Assembly (NCBI RefSeq): GCF_910592395.1
Contig: NC_088313.1
Span: forward strand, 18,554,437-18,618,436
Source: Lineus longissimus
Lineage: Eukaryota > Nemertea > Pilidiophora > Heteronemertea > Lineidae
Reading direction: 5' to 3'
DNA: 64,000 nucleotides
Numbering within the stretch: position 1 is the stretch's first letter; each line of letters begins with the position of its first letter. Shown piece by piece: positions 50,149 through 61,009 of this stretch. The translations under genes were made by a program, and so were the position numbers. Below the pieces are notes generated by a model. It searched no databases, was not told where the DNA came from, and was given only the letters and a program-made list of their open reading frames with translations.

Positions 50149-53100
50149 ATGAAAGGAAGGAAGGACACTGCGATGTCGTATGGCGTGTTGGTGCTCCTCG
50201 CCGCTGCCTTCGTGGCAGATGGCATCATCGAGCTGGGCCAAGGGAACTATGAGGGTCAGGTTATGCTGATCGGAGGGAAAGATGACAGCGAGGGAAACGT
50301 CGTCATCTACCATTTGTCTCAATGGGGAAACATTTGTGATGACTATTGGAATATTTGGGCCGGTCTTGTTGTCTGCCGACAGCTCGGTTTCCAAGGTGCG
50401 AAGAATGTGACGACGCGGGGACATTTCAAGACCATAATGGAGAGTAAGTGAATTTTGTATAATTTCGTCTGGTTCTAGCTCAGCCTGACATTTGAGATGG
50501 GCTGCCTCAGCTGAGCAGAGCCACACCCAGCAATCCAGTAGCACTGACGGATGCGGAGGGTTTTGCTAAACCCGGCATAAGCCACATTTCAGCCCCTTTA
50601 GTCTTAACTATCACCCTGTCGGAAAAAAGTGTCCTTCCCATTTGTATGGCTTCGGATTAAGATGTGTGTCTAGAGACCCATGACCTCCAATGGCTCAGAG
50701 ATTTAAGGTTTTCCTGAGAGGTGACCTTGGTGTTACGATAAGGTCACTGAATCATTGTCTTGTAGTATCGGTGTCGATTGCAGAATGCGAGGACAGCGTC
50801 AGTTAGAATGTCCTTGCTTTTTAGATGGGATTGTTCCTTTCTCAGATGTCCGATTTCTCTGACAAAACTGCGATTCCTAAGGATGTGGTCAGAGGTTCCA
50901 TACATCCATGCCGATGAACAATTAATTAAATGAAGACGTCAACGGCCAATGGCGTGCAATTTGATGTGCATACAACTAACAGATCAGGGGCTGTCAAGGA
51001 AATAGGCCAACCGATGGTCATTTTGCGCTTGGCCTAAATTTGGTCACAAGCCCCTGTGAAGCCTTTTGGGCAATGAAAAGTCCATCCTGGCTTTATTTCT
51101 TCAGATAATCGGTGAACTGAGGATAGTGTGTCTGTTTGAGGATTCAAGTTCGTTGACCATTTGACCCATAACTCTGAAAGCTTTGGAAATGCTCACTGTT
51201 AACATTTCACTTAGATAGTAATGTCCTTAAGTCAGGTTGACAGCCGGTTTGACGCTTGACGTGTCCGGAGAGTTGGGCATTTTAGCTTGCTGAAGCTACA
51301 ATACCCTTATCGTGTTGACGTCCGGACGTCAATATGTCAAGGGGTGAACAGGTCATGAGTAATAATAGATAGTAATGAAGCCTTTGCGGACGACAGCAGT
51401 TAGTAGGACCACCGATTGCCTTTTGACACACCCAGTACAACGATTGGCCGTCATTGCTTCACGTAGGCGTTCGGGAATGGACCACCCTGCATCAAGGTGT
51501 AACATTTCAACTCAAATTTGATATTCTTGTAGCATGGCCATTGGCCATCCTGAGTTTAGGTCATCAAAAATTGACCCTTTTACGCTTGTCAAATTGTCAA
51601 AAGGCCCAATTATCTTTTTGGGAAAAGCTACTCGACCTGATGAGGACACTGGCAGAGCACGAATGATAAGGTCATGGTCTGCAGACTTACGTATGAAAGA
51701 AAAGCATAGCCTAGTTCAATTGTATCAACATCCCCATTACCTAATTCATCTACAGTGTGTTAGTAGGCTATATCACCAGAGTCGGCGAACTATCGTCATT
51801 CAATTATCTCACTTAATTTTTTAACTTAATGTTTTGAAGATTTTAAAATGAAAGTTTATGGTATGCCTATGTCTAGGTCCTACTCTCACAGACATAGCCT
51901 ACTGTAAAACTAGGCCGATGTAAAGTTAAGTGGTCCTATTCCTAAACTCTGCTGGTTGTGACTTTGTCCTCAAAGACCAAAAAGGCACATGGGACTTGAA
52001 TGCAAGAAGGGGTTGGCCTAAAAGCTTCTGGGCAAAGCCTTAATTGTTTCGTACTTGAATACCACCTAACAGCGGGTGTGTCGGATATAAAAATATCATT
52101 AACTCCATAGTTGAACCCATTTTTATACCCCCACTATTATGCGCCCTAATGACACGATTCTCAGTTTATCATGAAAAAGGTGTCGAGTGGACCTAATGAT
52201 ATTGTACAACAGCGTTAAAGAATATACATATTTTGCCAAGCTTGCCATAGCAGGACTTCCATCAGAATGGTTCGTGTAAAAAATGGGGGCAGAAATTAGG
52301 TGCCATCAAAACAATGGCCTTATCGCCATGGTAGAGGAATCGTTTCCTCTGCTGTCTGGACCACTCCTACGCGTCTCAACCTGGTATGAAATGTCAAGGA
52401 TGCACCCCGTGGTAACACCAGAGTTATCCATTATTCATGTTTTATGCATTGGTAATGTAATGATTAGCAGTTTTTCTTGAGACTTCGTGGACAAAAACAA
52501 TTGAAATAGCTATAAATTTGATTAGACCTTGGCGGGCATTTAAACATTTGCTGTATTTTTATCAATCTTTAACCAATACAATCGTAGTCAAGTCAAAGTT
52601 CGTTACAAGTATGAAGGCAAACCGTATCTTTCGTATTGTAAACGGAAAAACATGTATTTATCTTCTTCAGGGAAAATCTGGATGGACAATGTTGAATGCA
52701 AGGGTGACGAGGAGCATGTCAAAGACTGTCGGTTCAATGGCTGGGGCCAACATAACTGTGATGCTACCGAGGCTGCAGGGGTGGTGTGCAAGAAGGAGAA
52801 GCCAGGGACTACGGCGGCTCCTACCGACACCTCGCTACAGAACGATGCTCCTGTGAGGAAGGTACGGTACCCTTGCTCAACATGGAGCTCCATGCGATGA
52901 CGTCAAACGTAATGAGATTCTTTCAAGGCAGTGAAGATTGTAGTGCGAAACATCTATATGTGAAGAATTCGATAACTGCTCCGTGCTGTAGGGATTGACT
53001 CCCTTCAAAAGATTTGAGTACGTTGCAGGTAGGCCTACGTTGCATTAGGTAAAGGGTGACAATCTTCGATGCAGTTTAAGAGCCCAATTGTAAGCGTGAC

Positions 53101-56100
53101 AAGAACATTTGTTGACCTGATCTGATGGTCGCTAAAATTCTCGATCCCAACATAATTTTTGCAGGCTTTGAAGTACAAGATCGTTGGTCTTGGCGGTGGC
53201 AGTGAGAATTCCGATGATGGGTATCTACTCGTGGACGTGAATGGCCGAAAGGGGACGATATGTGCCGACCACTGGACGCTGAAGGAAGCCCAGGTTGCGT
53301 GCCAGCAACTAGGGAAGCATTATGCTTCTATGGCGTATAAGGTTAGTAGTCAATTTCCTTTTTTCTGCTGATTGGATTCGGTTGGAGGGGAAATACTGAG
53401 TGAAGTTTCGTCCCCAATTACCGCATCCCGTCAGCAATCCTCGGTAGTATAGTGGTAAGTATCCCCGCCTGTCACGCGGGAGACCCGGGTTCGATTCCCG
53501 GCCGGGGAGATATCTTTTTTCTTCCAATAGATTAGTTTTGAAAGCGAAAGGAGGCCAAGTGAGATCTGATACTTGGTAGCCATCTGGCAGACATCTTGGC
53601 GGCCATTTTGGTTTTGATTTATGGTGGATTCACAAACAATGCCCTTCTAGTTTGACCAACCTGGTGATTTTTTGTTTACAGAGTAATATATTCGGCGGAG
53701 GAGACGAGGAGAAGGTCTTAGCTGGTATAACGTGCGAGGGTCACGAAAACAAGTTGAGTGAATGTTTTCATAAACAAGTTTTGGATGAAGTGGAATGTCC
53801 AAAAAAACGTCTCGTAGCAGGAGTCTCTTGTACAAAAGGTAAGTAGAAAATGAGTGTAATGCAACAGTTGTTCAAGGGCTCGACAGACAGGGTTTCTGTG
53901 ACTCCGCCGAATTGCTAGCGCATCGCTACTTCAGGAAAGTGTTAAATAAAAATAAACGCATAGCCGCTCTGAAATTTCAGAATGGTTCTTCCTCGAATAA
54001 CTTCTCACGAACTGTTCCAATTCTTTTCAGTTTTACCCGACCTCATTCCCGACGCCGCATTAATAGAAACGACGACTTACATCCAAGACCGACCTTTATT
54101 CTACATGGCGTGTGCTATGGAGGAGGGGTGTGCGTCCAGGACAGCGTATACGATCATGAAAACCTCCCCAAGTAAGCATGTAATTCCGTTTTCAGTTGTT
54201 TGCTAAGAAATCTTTGCTTTCGCTGAATTTTGGTTGGGCCAGACAGGAGATCGAAAACATCTGCCCGAAAGATATGTTGACTCAGTCTCCAAACTATGGC
54301 GAAAGCCCGGCGTAGATACACTTCCCGATCCTGATAGTATGCAACACAGACCATAACTATGCGGAACTATACCATGTAGGGGACCAAATTCATTAAGACC
54401 AATTATATCGTAGTAATATCTTTATCTACTCTTCTGTATAAACTCGTTCACCCGGCCATAAACATTGGCCACTTCTACCTATCTGACGAACAACATCGAC
54501 GCCTTCTCCATACACGTTCCCTTCTGCTTACTCATCGGACACACATACCATGCCTCTTCCTTCTCGACGCCGCATTTTCACTTTTTATACGTCAGCTCCG
54601 ACTCCAAAATATTCCCTTCCTTTACTCCCTCGTTACAATTCCAGACTGGCATTTACATCGCCGACGGTTGCTCCGATTCTCAGCCAACGTATTCAACAAT
54701 GGAACCGCGGATTTCCGCCCAGCCATTCCAAAACATCAATGGGAATGGCATTCCTGCCATATGTAAGTTCGCAATTTACAAAATCGTTTATCAACGGATA
54801 TTTATTTCCACCTTTAACATGTCACCAGAGGGAAGAAGCACAGGTTGATTGCTCTGGCCCTCCTCTCACCAGAAGCTATCGCCAAAACACTCTTTATGGA
54901 GCCAATATCCTTGATTCCGAGACCCTATTTAGCACTACTGAGTTGGTCTATCTGAACAGTCTACCGCAACCTCATGACAGTATAGCCAGGGCTGTGAGAG
55001 TTGATCACTTCTTTTTTCCTGTCATCTCGCAGCCTCACCAACATTTGAATGAACAGAAGTAGAATTCAAATATTTTTTACCTGACCCAACAATTACCATA
55101 CATATCTAAATCTGTTTAATAGTATTGTCAGTACAATAAGACTTTTATATACCTGGATAAGTTATTGGAAAGATAAACCAGTGGTTATTCGTGGCCGAAG
55201 ATATAGTGTTGTAGGCCTATTGTTGCTTTCCCCCTTAAAACATTGCCTTCGCTTTCTACTTCATAGGCATTACCATAGTATGGAGGTGTTCGCAACGTAT
55301 GACCTTGTAGATCACATGGGTACCAGAGTAGCTGAAGGTCATAAAGCCTCGTTTTGCTTAGAAGATTCTGGTGGCTGCAAGAACGGTAAAAAACGGAGAT
55401 ACTCCTGTCAGCATTATGGAGACCAAGGTTCGTTTTTCACATTACTCGTCCCATGCCATCGGCGTTAATTCCAAGTCGAATTTCAGGCCAATTCTCGGTT
55501 TAATCTTTGTTGGGGAAATCCACGTTAGCAAGACTCTATCTCAGCAAAAACGAGTATGATTTGCGTATGCCAACAAGAACTGACCAACGGGAAATTAGCA
55601 CTTTTAGGTCCTTTGGAAATGGTAAATGATAACAGTAGTTTGAACTGTTTTTTCAGGGATCTCAGTAGGATGCGGTGATCTGTATAAACATAACATTGAT
55701 TGTCAATGGATTGATGTATCTGATGTCAGCACTGGGCGATACACTCTAAAGGTGAGTGACCAGTTTGTCTACATTTGCAGCAAATGCCAGCCAGTTGGTA
55801 AAGTCTCGATACCACTTTGCCTTGTCCCAGATCAGTCCACGCTGACCTCACTCTGTTGGTCTACCCCGAACTAGATTGTTTTCATTGAGAGCTTCCACTT
55901 CTGGAATCGCCAAGGAATGTGGTTATCCAGGAGCACTCAGCGGCTTTCTCAAAGTCTAAATTAGCATTTATGTACTGAGGTGAGCTCCTACGATGATCAC
56001 CAAGACCATGGAGGAATTACAGCTGTGTACAGCACACAACTTGTCGATGGATCACGCCATGTTTTCCCTTTTTCCCCCGCAGGTGAGAGTCAATCCTGAT

Positions 56101-56211
56101 AATAAGGTTCCAGAGTTGAGTTATGACAACAACTTGGTAACGTGTGACTTGTACTACCAAGGATCGTATGCCAAGGCTACTAACTGTAAGCATGTTAAGC
56201 CGGAGTCATAA
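50149..56211 (+). CDS. LOXL2: Lysyl oxidase-like protein with two SRCR domains (9 exons, 487 aa)
   Basis: Coding exons: 50149-50443, 52671-52861, 53165-53341, 53682-53838, 54031-54171, 54645-54762, 55267-55427, 55657-55751, 56083-56211; phases agree. The ATG at 50149 gives a basic start and hydrophobic core ([15 protein letters not shown]), a good signal peptide; an in-frame ATG at 50086 would only add an unlikely leader. SRCR1 (about 33-140) has [12 protein letters not shown] and [12 protein letters not shown]2 (about 164-272) has GTICADHW and CQQLGKH. The lysyl oxidase domain (274-487) begins [12 protein letters not shown]. It has the copper motif WHSCHMHYHS (H359, H361, H363) and both quinone-cofactor residues, Lys386 in [10 protein letters not shown] and Tyr423 in [12 protein letters not shown]. 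It should be a secreted copper amine oxidase that converts peptidyl lysine to allysine in collagens, cross-linking extracellular matrix. Vertebrate LOXL2/3/4 have four SRCR domains, so the exact paralogue name is loose. Confidence 0.94.
53438..53509 (+). tRNA. tRNA-Asp (anticodon GTC)
   Basis: A 72-nt cloverleaf fits exactly. The acceptor stem tcctcgg pairs with ccgggga (one T-G pair), discriminator G. The anticodon stem cccgc/gcggg encloses the loop ctgtcac with anticodon GTC at 53471-53473, and the T arm ccggg-ttcgatt-cccgg is perfect. A T6 run at 53515-53520 can end Pol III transcription. No intron and no encoded CCA, as expected for a nuclear gene. It sits in sense orientation in intron 3 of the LOXL gene. 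Confidence 0.96.
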
Positions 56212-56635
56212 GACGAGGGGATGGGATATTTTCACTGGTAATCCAGGAAAAAAGACTACATTTCTATTTGGATAAGTACAGAGTGTCTGCTTGGTGGATA
56301 AGACCATTTGCACGCAAAGAAAGGAACAATTCTAGATATGGTGGTGAAGATAAAACATTTTTCGGTGACATTGTAGCAATCGTGTTGTAGTTTCACCACG
56401 ATGTCAGTAAGAAAGTAGCAACACAGCATCAGATTGTAGGTGGCATCTTTTGATGTTCAATTAGTGGAGTTAAAATCTCCCGTGTACAAGTGAGACCTTG
56501 CATTTTAGAATGCAAACGACATTCGGCGAGTGAACGCCCGCCCTCTGGTCTTTCTATTGTCAAGGTAGGTTTATAACATCGGAAGTTCAGCCAGAGATTC
56601 TTTTTCCGCCAACCCCAACACGCCTAAATAAGTTT

Positions 56636-57112
56636 GGTTGGCATTTGCAGAGCCAGGCTGGTGTCTCCAGGAGTTTAATTGGCATTTGCAGAGCCAGACT
56701 GATGCGTCTAGGAGTTTGGTTGGCATTTTCAGAGCCAGACTGAGGCGTCTAGGAGTTGGTTGGCATTTGCAGAGCCAGGCTGGTGTCTCTAGGAGTTTGG
56801 TTGGCATTTGCAGAGCCAGACTGATGCCTCTAGGAGTTTGGTTGGCATTTGCAGAGCCAGACTGATGCCTCTAGGAGTTTGGTTGGCATTTGCAGAGCCA
56901 GACTGATGCCTCTAGGAGTTTGGTTGGCATTTGCAGAGCCAGACTGATGCCTCTAGGAGTTTGGTTGGCATTTGCAGAGCCAGACTGGTGTCTCTAGGAG
57001 TTTGGTTGGCATTTGCAGAGCCAGGCTGGTGTCTCTAGGAGTTTAATTGGCATTTGCAGAGCCAGACTGATGCGTCTAGGAGTTTGGTTGGTATTTGCAG
57101 AGCCAGACTGTC
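56636..57112. repeat. 41-bp minisatellite, about 12 copies
   Basis: The unit (ggttggcatttgcagagcca, then gactgatgcctctaggagttt) recurs at almost constant 41-bp spacing; gcattt begins at 56641, 56682, 56723, 56763, 56804, 56845, 56886, 56927, 56968, 57009, 57050 and (as gtattt) 57091. Central copies are nearly identical and flanking ones more diverged, typical of expansion from the middle. It starts 425 bp past the LOXL stop and could be in that gene's 3' UTR. Open frames across it are repeat artefacts. Confidence 0.97.
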
Positions 57113-60100
57113 TGTAAATCGTATATATTAACATCAATTACATGTAGGGTTAGATCTTTTTCATTTATGCATGTATACAATATAATTGAAAGAGCCTGCT
57201 GTAGTGTTATAACACGAAGGCTTATCCGTGATAATAGTACATGATGTACTCTTAAGTAAAACTCTATATATGTAAATTGTAGAAGTAAAAAGCAATAATT
57301 AATATACTATATACATATTCGTATACATGGAGTTGCTTTTATTTCATTACATTTGTACAGTCATATGCCATCATGCCACAACCCCGGCATCAGAATTTCC
57401 ACAGTTGATATAAATAAATTGACACAGTGCACAAGGAATGCATTGTTGTCGCTACTAGTCTTGATGCTAATTATCCTAGTCCCGGTGCAATGTCATTTGA
57501 TATTTCCCAAGATGGGTTAACAAATTATTTTACACCACTGTAAAAACTAAATGAAAAGATAACACTAATTACCGCTATGGACAAATGGTTTCCACGTGTC
57601 ATGCGTGAAAGAGATCGTTGTGTCGGACAGATGACATTGGTGATAATCTCATTGGCGAGGGATGACATGTCGTTCATTATCAATGAGCATCTGGCGCCAT
57701 CTGATGACATTGTCACAGAGACCGTTTACCGATGACAATTGATACAAGGTGCGGGTAGGCAAGGAGAGATTGGTTTCATATTGGGGTCATCACAGCGACA
57801 CCATGCCTTTGACGATATATGCCACCTTTCGGGTATATTTGGGGCGATTTGGGTAAGGAAGGCACACTGACATCTGATTGGTTGTAAGAAAATGACGTCC
57901 TACATCGATGCTGTTCAGGTCTTAGCTGCTATAAGACGGTGCGGTTTATACAAACTTTGTAGCGTGATTACAGGCTAGAGCGAGCGCTCAGTTTGAGAAC
58001 TTTGAAACCGCAACTTTTGATACGACGAGAATGGGAATGGTGACGTCATTTGAACTCGAGCCAATCACATGCCGATAACAAAGTTTAGTCACAAATACCG
58101 ACACTTCTTAGTATCACATTAACATCTCTGATTTGTTTTCTTTCCTGCTCGATATAATTGTTGGTGACAGCGCGATCAAATGAGATGTGCAACAAAAAGT
58201 TAATTGGAAGTAAAACAAAAAGACACGTTGTTTTTTGTGGCCTTTAAAACAAGCTTCAAAGGTTTATGTGTAAACACTCATCGAAAACAGAATATGCTGT
58301 TACAATAAATCTCGCGTGAATCACGCATGAACGAAAAAGAAACATGTTAAACCGAGGAAGAGGCGACAAATGTTTAGTGTGAAATTTAGTAGCTTTATTA
58401 ACTTCTTGACAGTTGGTGGAAATGCTTAGCAAAACTCTCCAGTAGCACAGTTACGATTCGTGCGTGTGAATCTTTTGTTTCAATAGTAGTGTTGATTTGA
58501 CTTTGTTGTGGAGAGTTTGCCCTCACCACGCTCGCTCTATTTGTAAACTGACATGTTGATCCAGGAATGCAATTGCTTTGAGAAATAACCTGGGGCAAAG
58601 TTGTTACAAGTCTGTATGGGGTTCGTAATGGAGAACATCGTTTCTTTATGATGTATTAGCTTGTCAAAATGAGATGCACATGGATACGACCTCGGCTACA
58701 AGCTATTTCAACCTCGCCGCAAGGGGTGGGAATAAAAATGAAAAAAGCAACAAAAAATAATAATTCTGTTACGTTAACCAATCAGAAACTAGACACAAAA
58801 TGACGTGATTATTTGATAACAAAATGATAAAAATATGTTTAAAATATCATTTTTAAACAAAATTTGACTATTTCAAGTGAGCAGAGTGTTTCTGTCGATT
58901 ATAAATCTCATCTCTCATACCAGGAGCCGAAAGCGCATCATCTGGTTCGTCCCCGTAGGTGTTGTTGTTGATGATTTTGGCAAGTGCGCGCAACATGAGG
59001 AGCAGGCAAATGATGCTGCACGCTAGCGGGATGGACCACGCATGGGCAGACACGGGCATGGAGCAACCCCGGGGGCCGCGCTGATCCACTGGGATCATCT
59101 GCGCAGATCGCATCTGTGTACCTTAATTCTGCCCGGAGCTGTGACATTGTTATTACACCTACAACAACTCTCCTCTTGATTATGCACTTCAAGTGTCTAA
59201 AGTGCCCGTCTCACCTCTCATCGCAGTAAATGGGTAAGCTACCCGCCGTTAAACAACGCTTGATGAGCAGGTTAGAGAGTATCGTTGTGTGGCCTCGCTC
59301 TCGTCTTTTAATGTTGTTGTATAAACACATGATGTATTTTAGTATCCCTCGGAGGGGGTCTAGAGCAGAGGGAATGAGAGAGCCCCTTAAGTCTGGACGC
59401 TGATTGGTCAGGGAGGATTATATCTGATTTCACGCGCTGGGACTCATTCATATCTGATCAAGACAAGATCATATCAGTTGTAACCATTTCTCCAGCATCC
59501 ACGTGTGGCTCGTCTTCTAATTACCACTGTTTACCCGGTAAATGATTTGACACATTAGAGCCAGTAGCGACACTGGATCTGTCCGTGGACTATCTCACAG
59601 CTGAAAAACGTGTCAAAAGCGCGAGAAATCTAGGACAGTGTCACGCTTGACATCCTAAAAGTCTGATGCGGTGCCCCGGCCTGCCCTAGGCCGTATTTCT
59701 CATCAATTTTTCTGTTAGAGCATTTCATTGCATACATAGGCGAAGGCGGAGCAGCATCTTTGTATTATATGGTTAGTTTTAGTCAAACTAAAGCAGGGTT
59801 TCAGTGGACGCGGGAAATCTCAAAGTGAAAGCAAACGGGAAAGAACGTCATCTCGGCCGTTGCAACATTCTTCCTCAAGGAAAATATCGTCAAGGGAACC
59901 GCATTCCATATCATTTCAAAGGATCGACACAGGAAGAGGACATATTCAACCACTGAACTAAAGGAAAGGACCTTACTCGATCTTCTTCAGAGAAATGCAT
60001 TTTGAGCGTATAAGCGGGTAAATCAAGGAAGGCGTTTGATACTTAAAAAGGAAGAACAGGCAATTTCTTCAAAACAATACACGACCTCATCTTGAACATC

Positions 60101-60120
60101 GGTGACAATTTTGATTCAAG
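57113..60120. other. Spacer between LOXL and Lbx
   Basis: An AATAAA at 57413-57418 is a possible distal LOXL polyadenylation signal. A consensus cAMP-response palindrome TGACGTCA lies at 58041-58048, and further tgacgt cores occur near 57892 and 58801. A GC-richer island at about 58930-59110 carries a small minus-strand open frame (separate entry). The remainder is presumably Lbx cis-regulatory sequence, but no other motif can be asserted. Confidence 0.45.
58868..59113 (-). CDS. Candidate small single-pass membrane protein or terminal exon
   Basis: The 81-codon minus-strand frame lies in a locally GC-richer patch. It encodes one strong membrane segment (SIPLACSIICLLLMLRALA) flanked by a Pro/Gly-rich N-side and an acidic-then-basic tail (YGDEPDDALSAPG ... 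RDEIYNRQK). A tctgcgcag just upstream of an internal ATG could be a splice acceptor, so this may be the last exon of a type I membrane protein. I recognise no family. It would be divergent from Lbx, about 1 kb upstream. It could equally be a chance frame within an enhancer. Confidence 0.28.
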   Translation of the reverse strand: MRSAQMIPVDQRGPRGCSMPVSAHAWSIPLACSIICLLLMLRALAKIINNNTYGDEPDDALSAPGMRDEIYNRQKHSAHLK

Positions 60121-60508
60121 ATGCCACGTTTGACAAACATTCACGAGGACTCTCCGCACGGTTACGGACCAATTCGAAAACTGGCCATGGTTCAACCGCC
60201 CAGGAATCCCGAGAAACCACTAACTAGCTTTACAATCCGTGATATCTTAAATATTCCTTCCCGAAAATCGGACAAAAGTGGGACAAGATCACGAGAATTC
60301 CAAGTGGGGATCGTTCGGCCGTGGAATCTCAGTCTAAAGGACCAAAAACGCGAAAGAGACTGGGAGTCGGACGAAGAAATAGACGTTGTTGACGAACCGT
60401 TTAAACCTCAGCTCCGGGGTGGTGGCTTGATGTCGCCGTTGGACGCACTGCTAAGGATGGCAAATAAGACTTTTGAGGGGTTGAACAACGGGGGAGATAT
60501 TGCACATG
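60121..60508 (+). CDS. Lbx: Lbx / ladybird homeobox gene, first coding exon (partial)
   Basis: The exon encodes 129 codons plus one base and ends at a consensus donor (catG/gtaagt). Two Lbx hallmarks are visible. One is an eh1-type repressor motif, EKPLTSFTIRDILN (31-44), matching the NKPLTPFSIEDILN block of vertebrate LBX. The other is the pre-homeodomain block SPLDALLRMANKTFEGL (105-121), matching the LBX SPL..LE.LASKTFKGL block. Lbx proteins are Groucho-binding homeodomain repressors used in muscle and neural patterning. The homeodomain must be encoded downstream: no homeobox third-helix codons (WFQNRR type) are found up to 64000. The ATG at 60121 is preceded by a leader with no obvious competing frame. 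Confidence 0.85.
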
Positions 60509-60988
60509 GTAAGTAAAGTACAATTGCATTTATTTTATCATTTTTATCAGAGATGAAGTAGAGAATACCGAAAAAGCATTGCCGTCATCTGACGGGGATG
60601 CCATAATGGATATGCGCTTGTATTGTTATTAACATTTAGGGTCAAATACTAGCAATACCTATTAGGAATCGGACAGGTTTCTCTATAGATACGTACGTAT
60701 ATTGAGCAAATCCCTTGTCTTTTTACTGAATAAGAACCCTGGCTTCTCTATGAAGTATGTCAACCCGTAGTCTATAAAGGCGTAAGAACACTTTTTCTCG
60801 TCATCTTCGGGCCGCAATGCAAAGTTGGACATCATATTGACACCATATTCGACTGCTGTTGACAGTTCATTTCAGAAAGAACCAAAAGCGGATAAAAATA
60901 CTTCTATATATAGCATATCTTAAAATTGCCGTGTTGGAGGACACGCTGCTTCCTGACACATAATGATATTTAATTGTCTTTCTTCCAG

Positions 60989-61009
60989 GAAAGCTGTTTC
61001 GTATTGCAG
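60989..61009 (+). other. Candidate 21-nt microexon of Lbx
   Basis: The segment gaaagctgtttcgtattgcag is flanked by an excellent acceptor (ttgtctttcttccag) and a donor (gtgagg). Joined to exon 1 in phase 1 it adds Gly-Lys-Leu-Phe-Arg-Ile-Ala and leaves phase 1 unchanged. It would fall between the KTFEGL block and the homeodomain, where Lbx proteins have a short variable linker. This is inference from splice sites and phase only. Confidence 0.4.

Noticed and set aside
54465-55062. Overlapping 127- and 170-codon frames in the LOXL region
   Set aside because: The third frame, spliced as 54645-54762, gives the conserved lysyl oxidase segment RRLLRF...WHSCH, so these are shadows plus intron.
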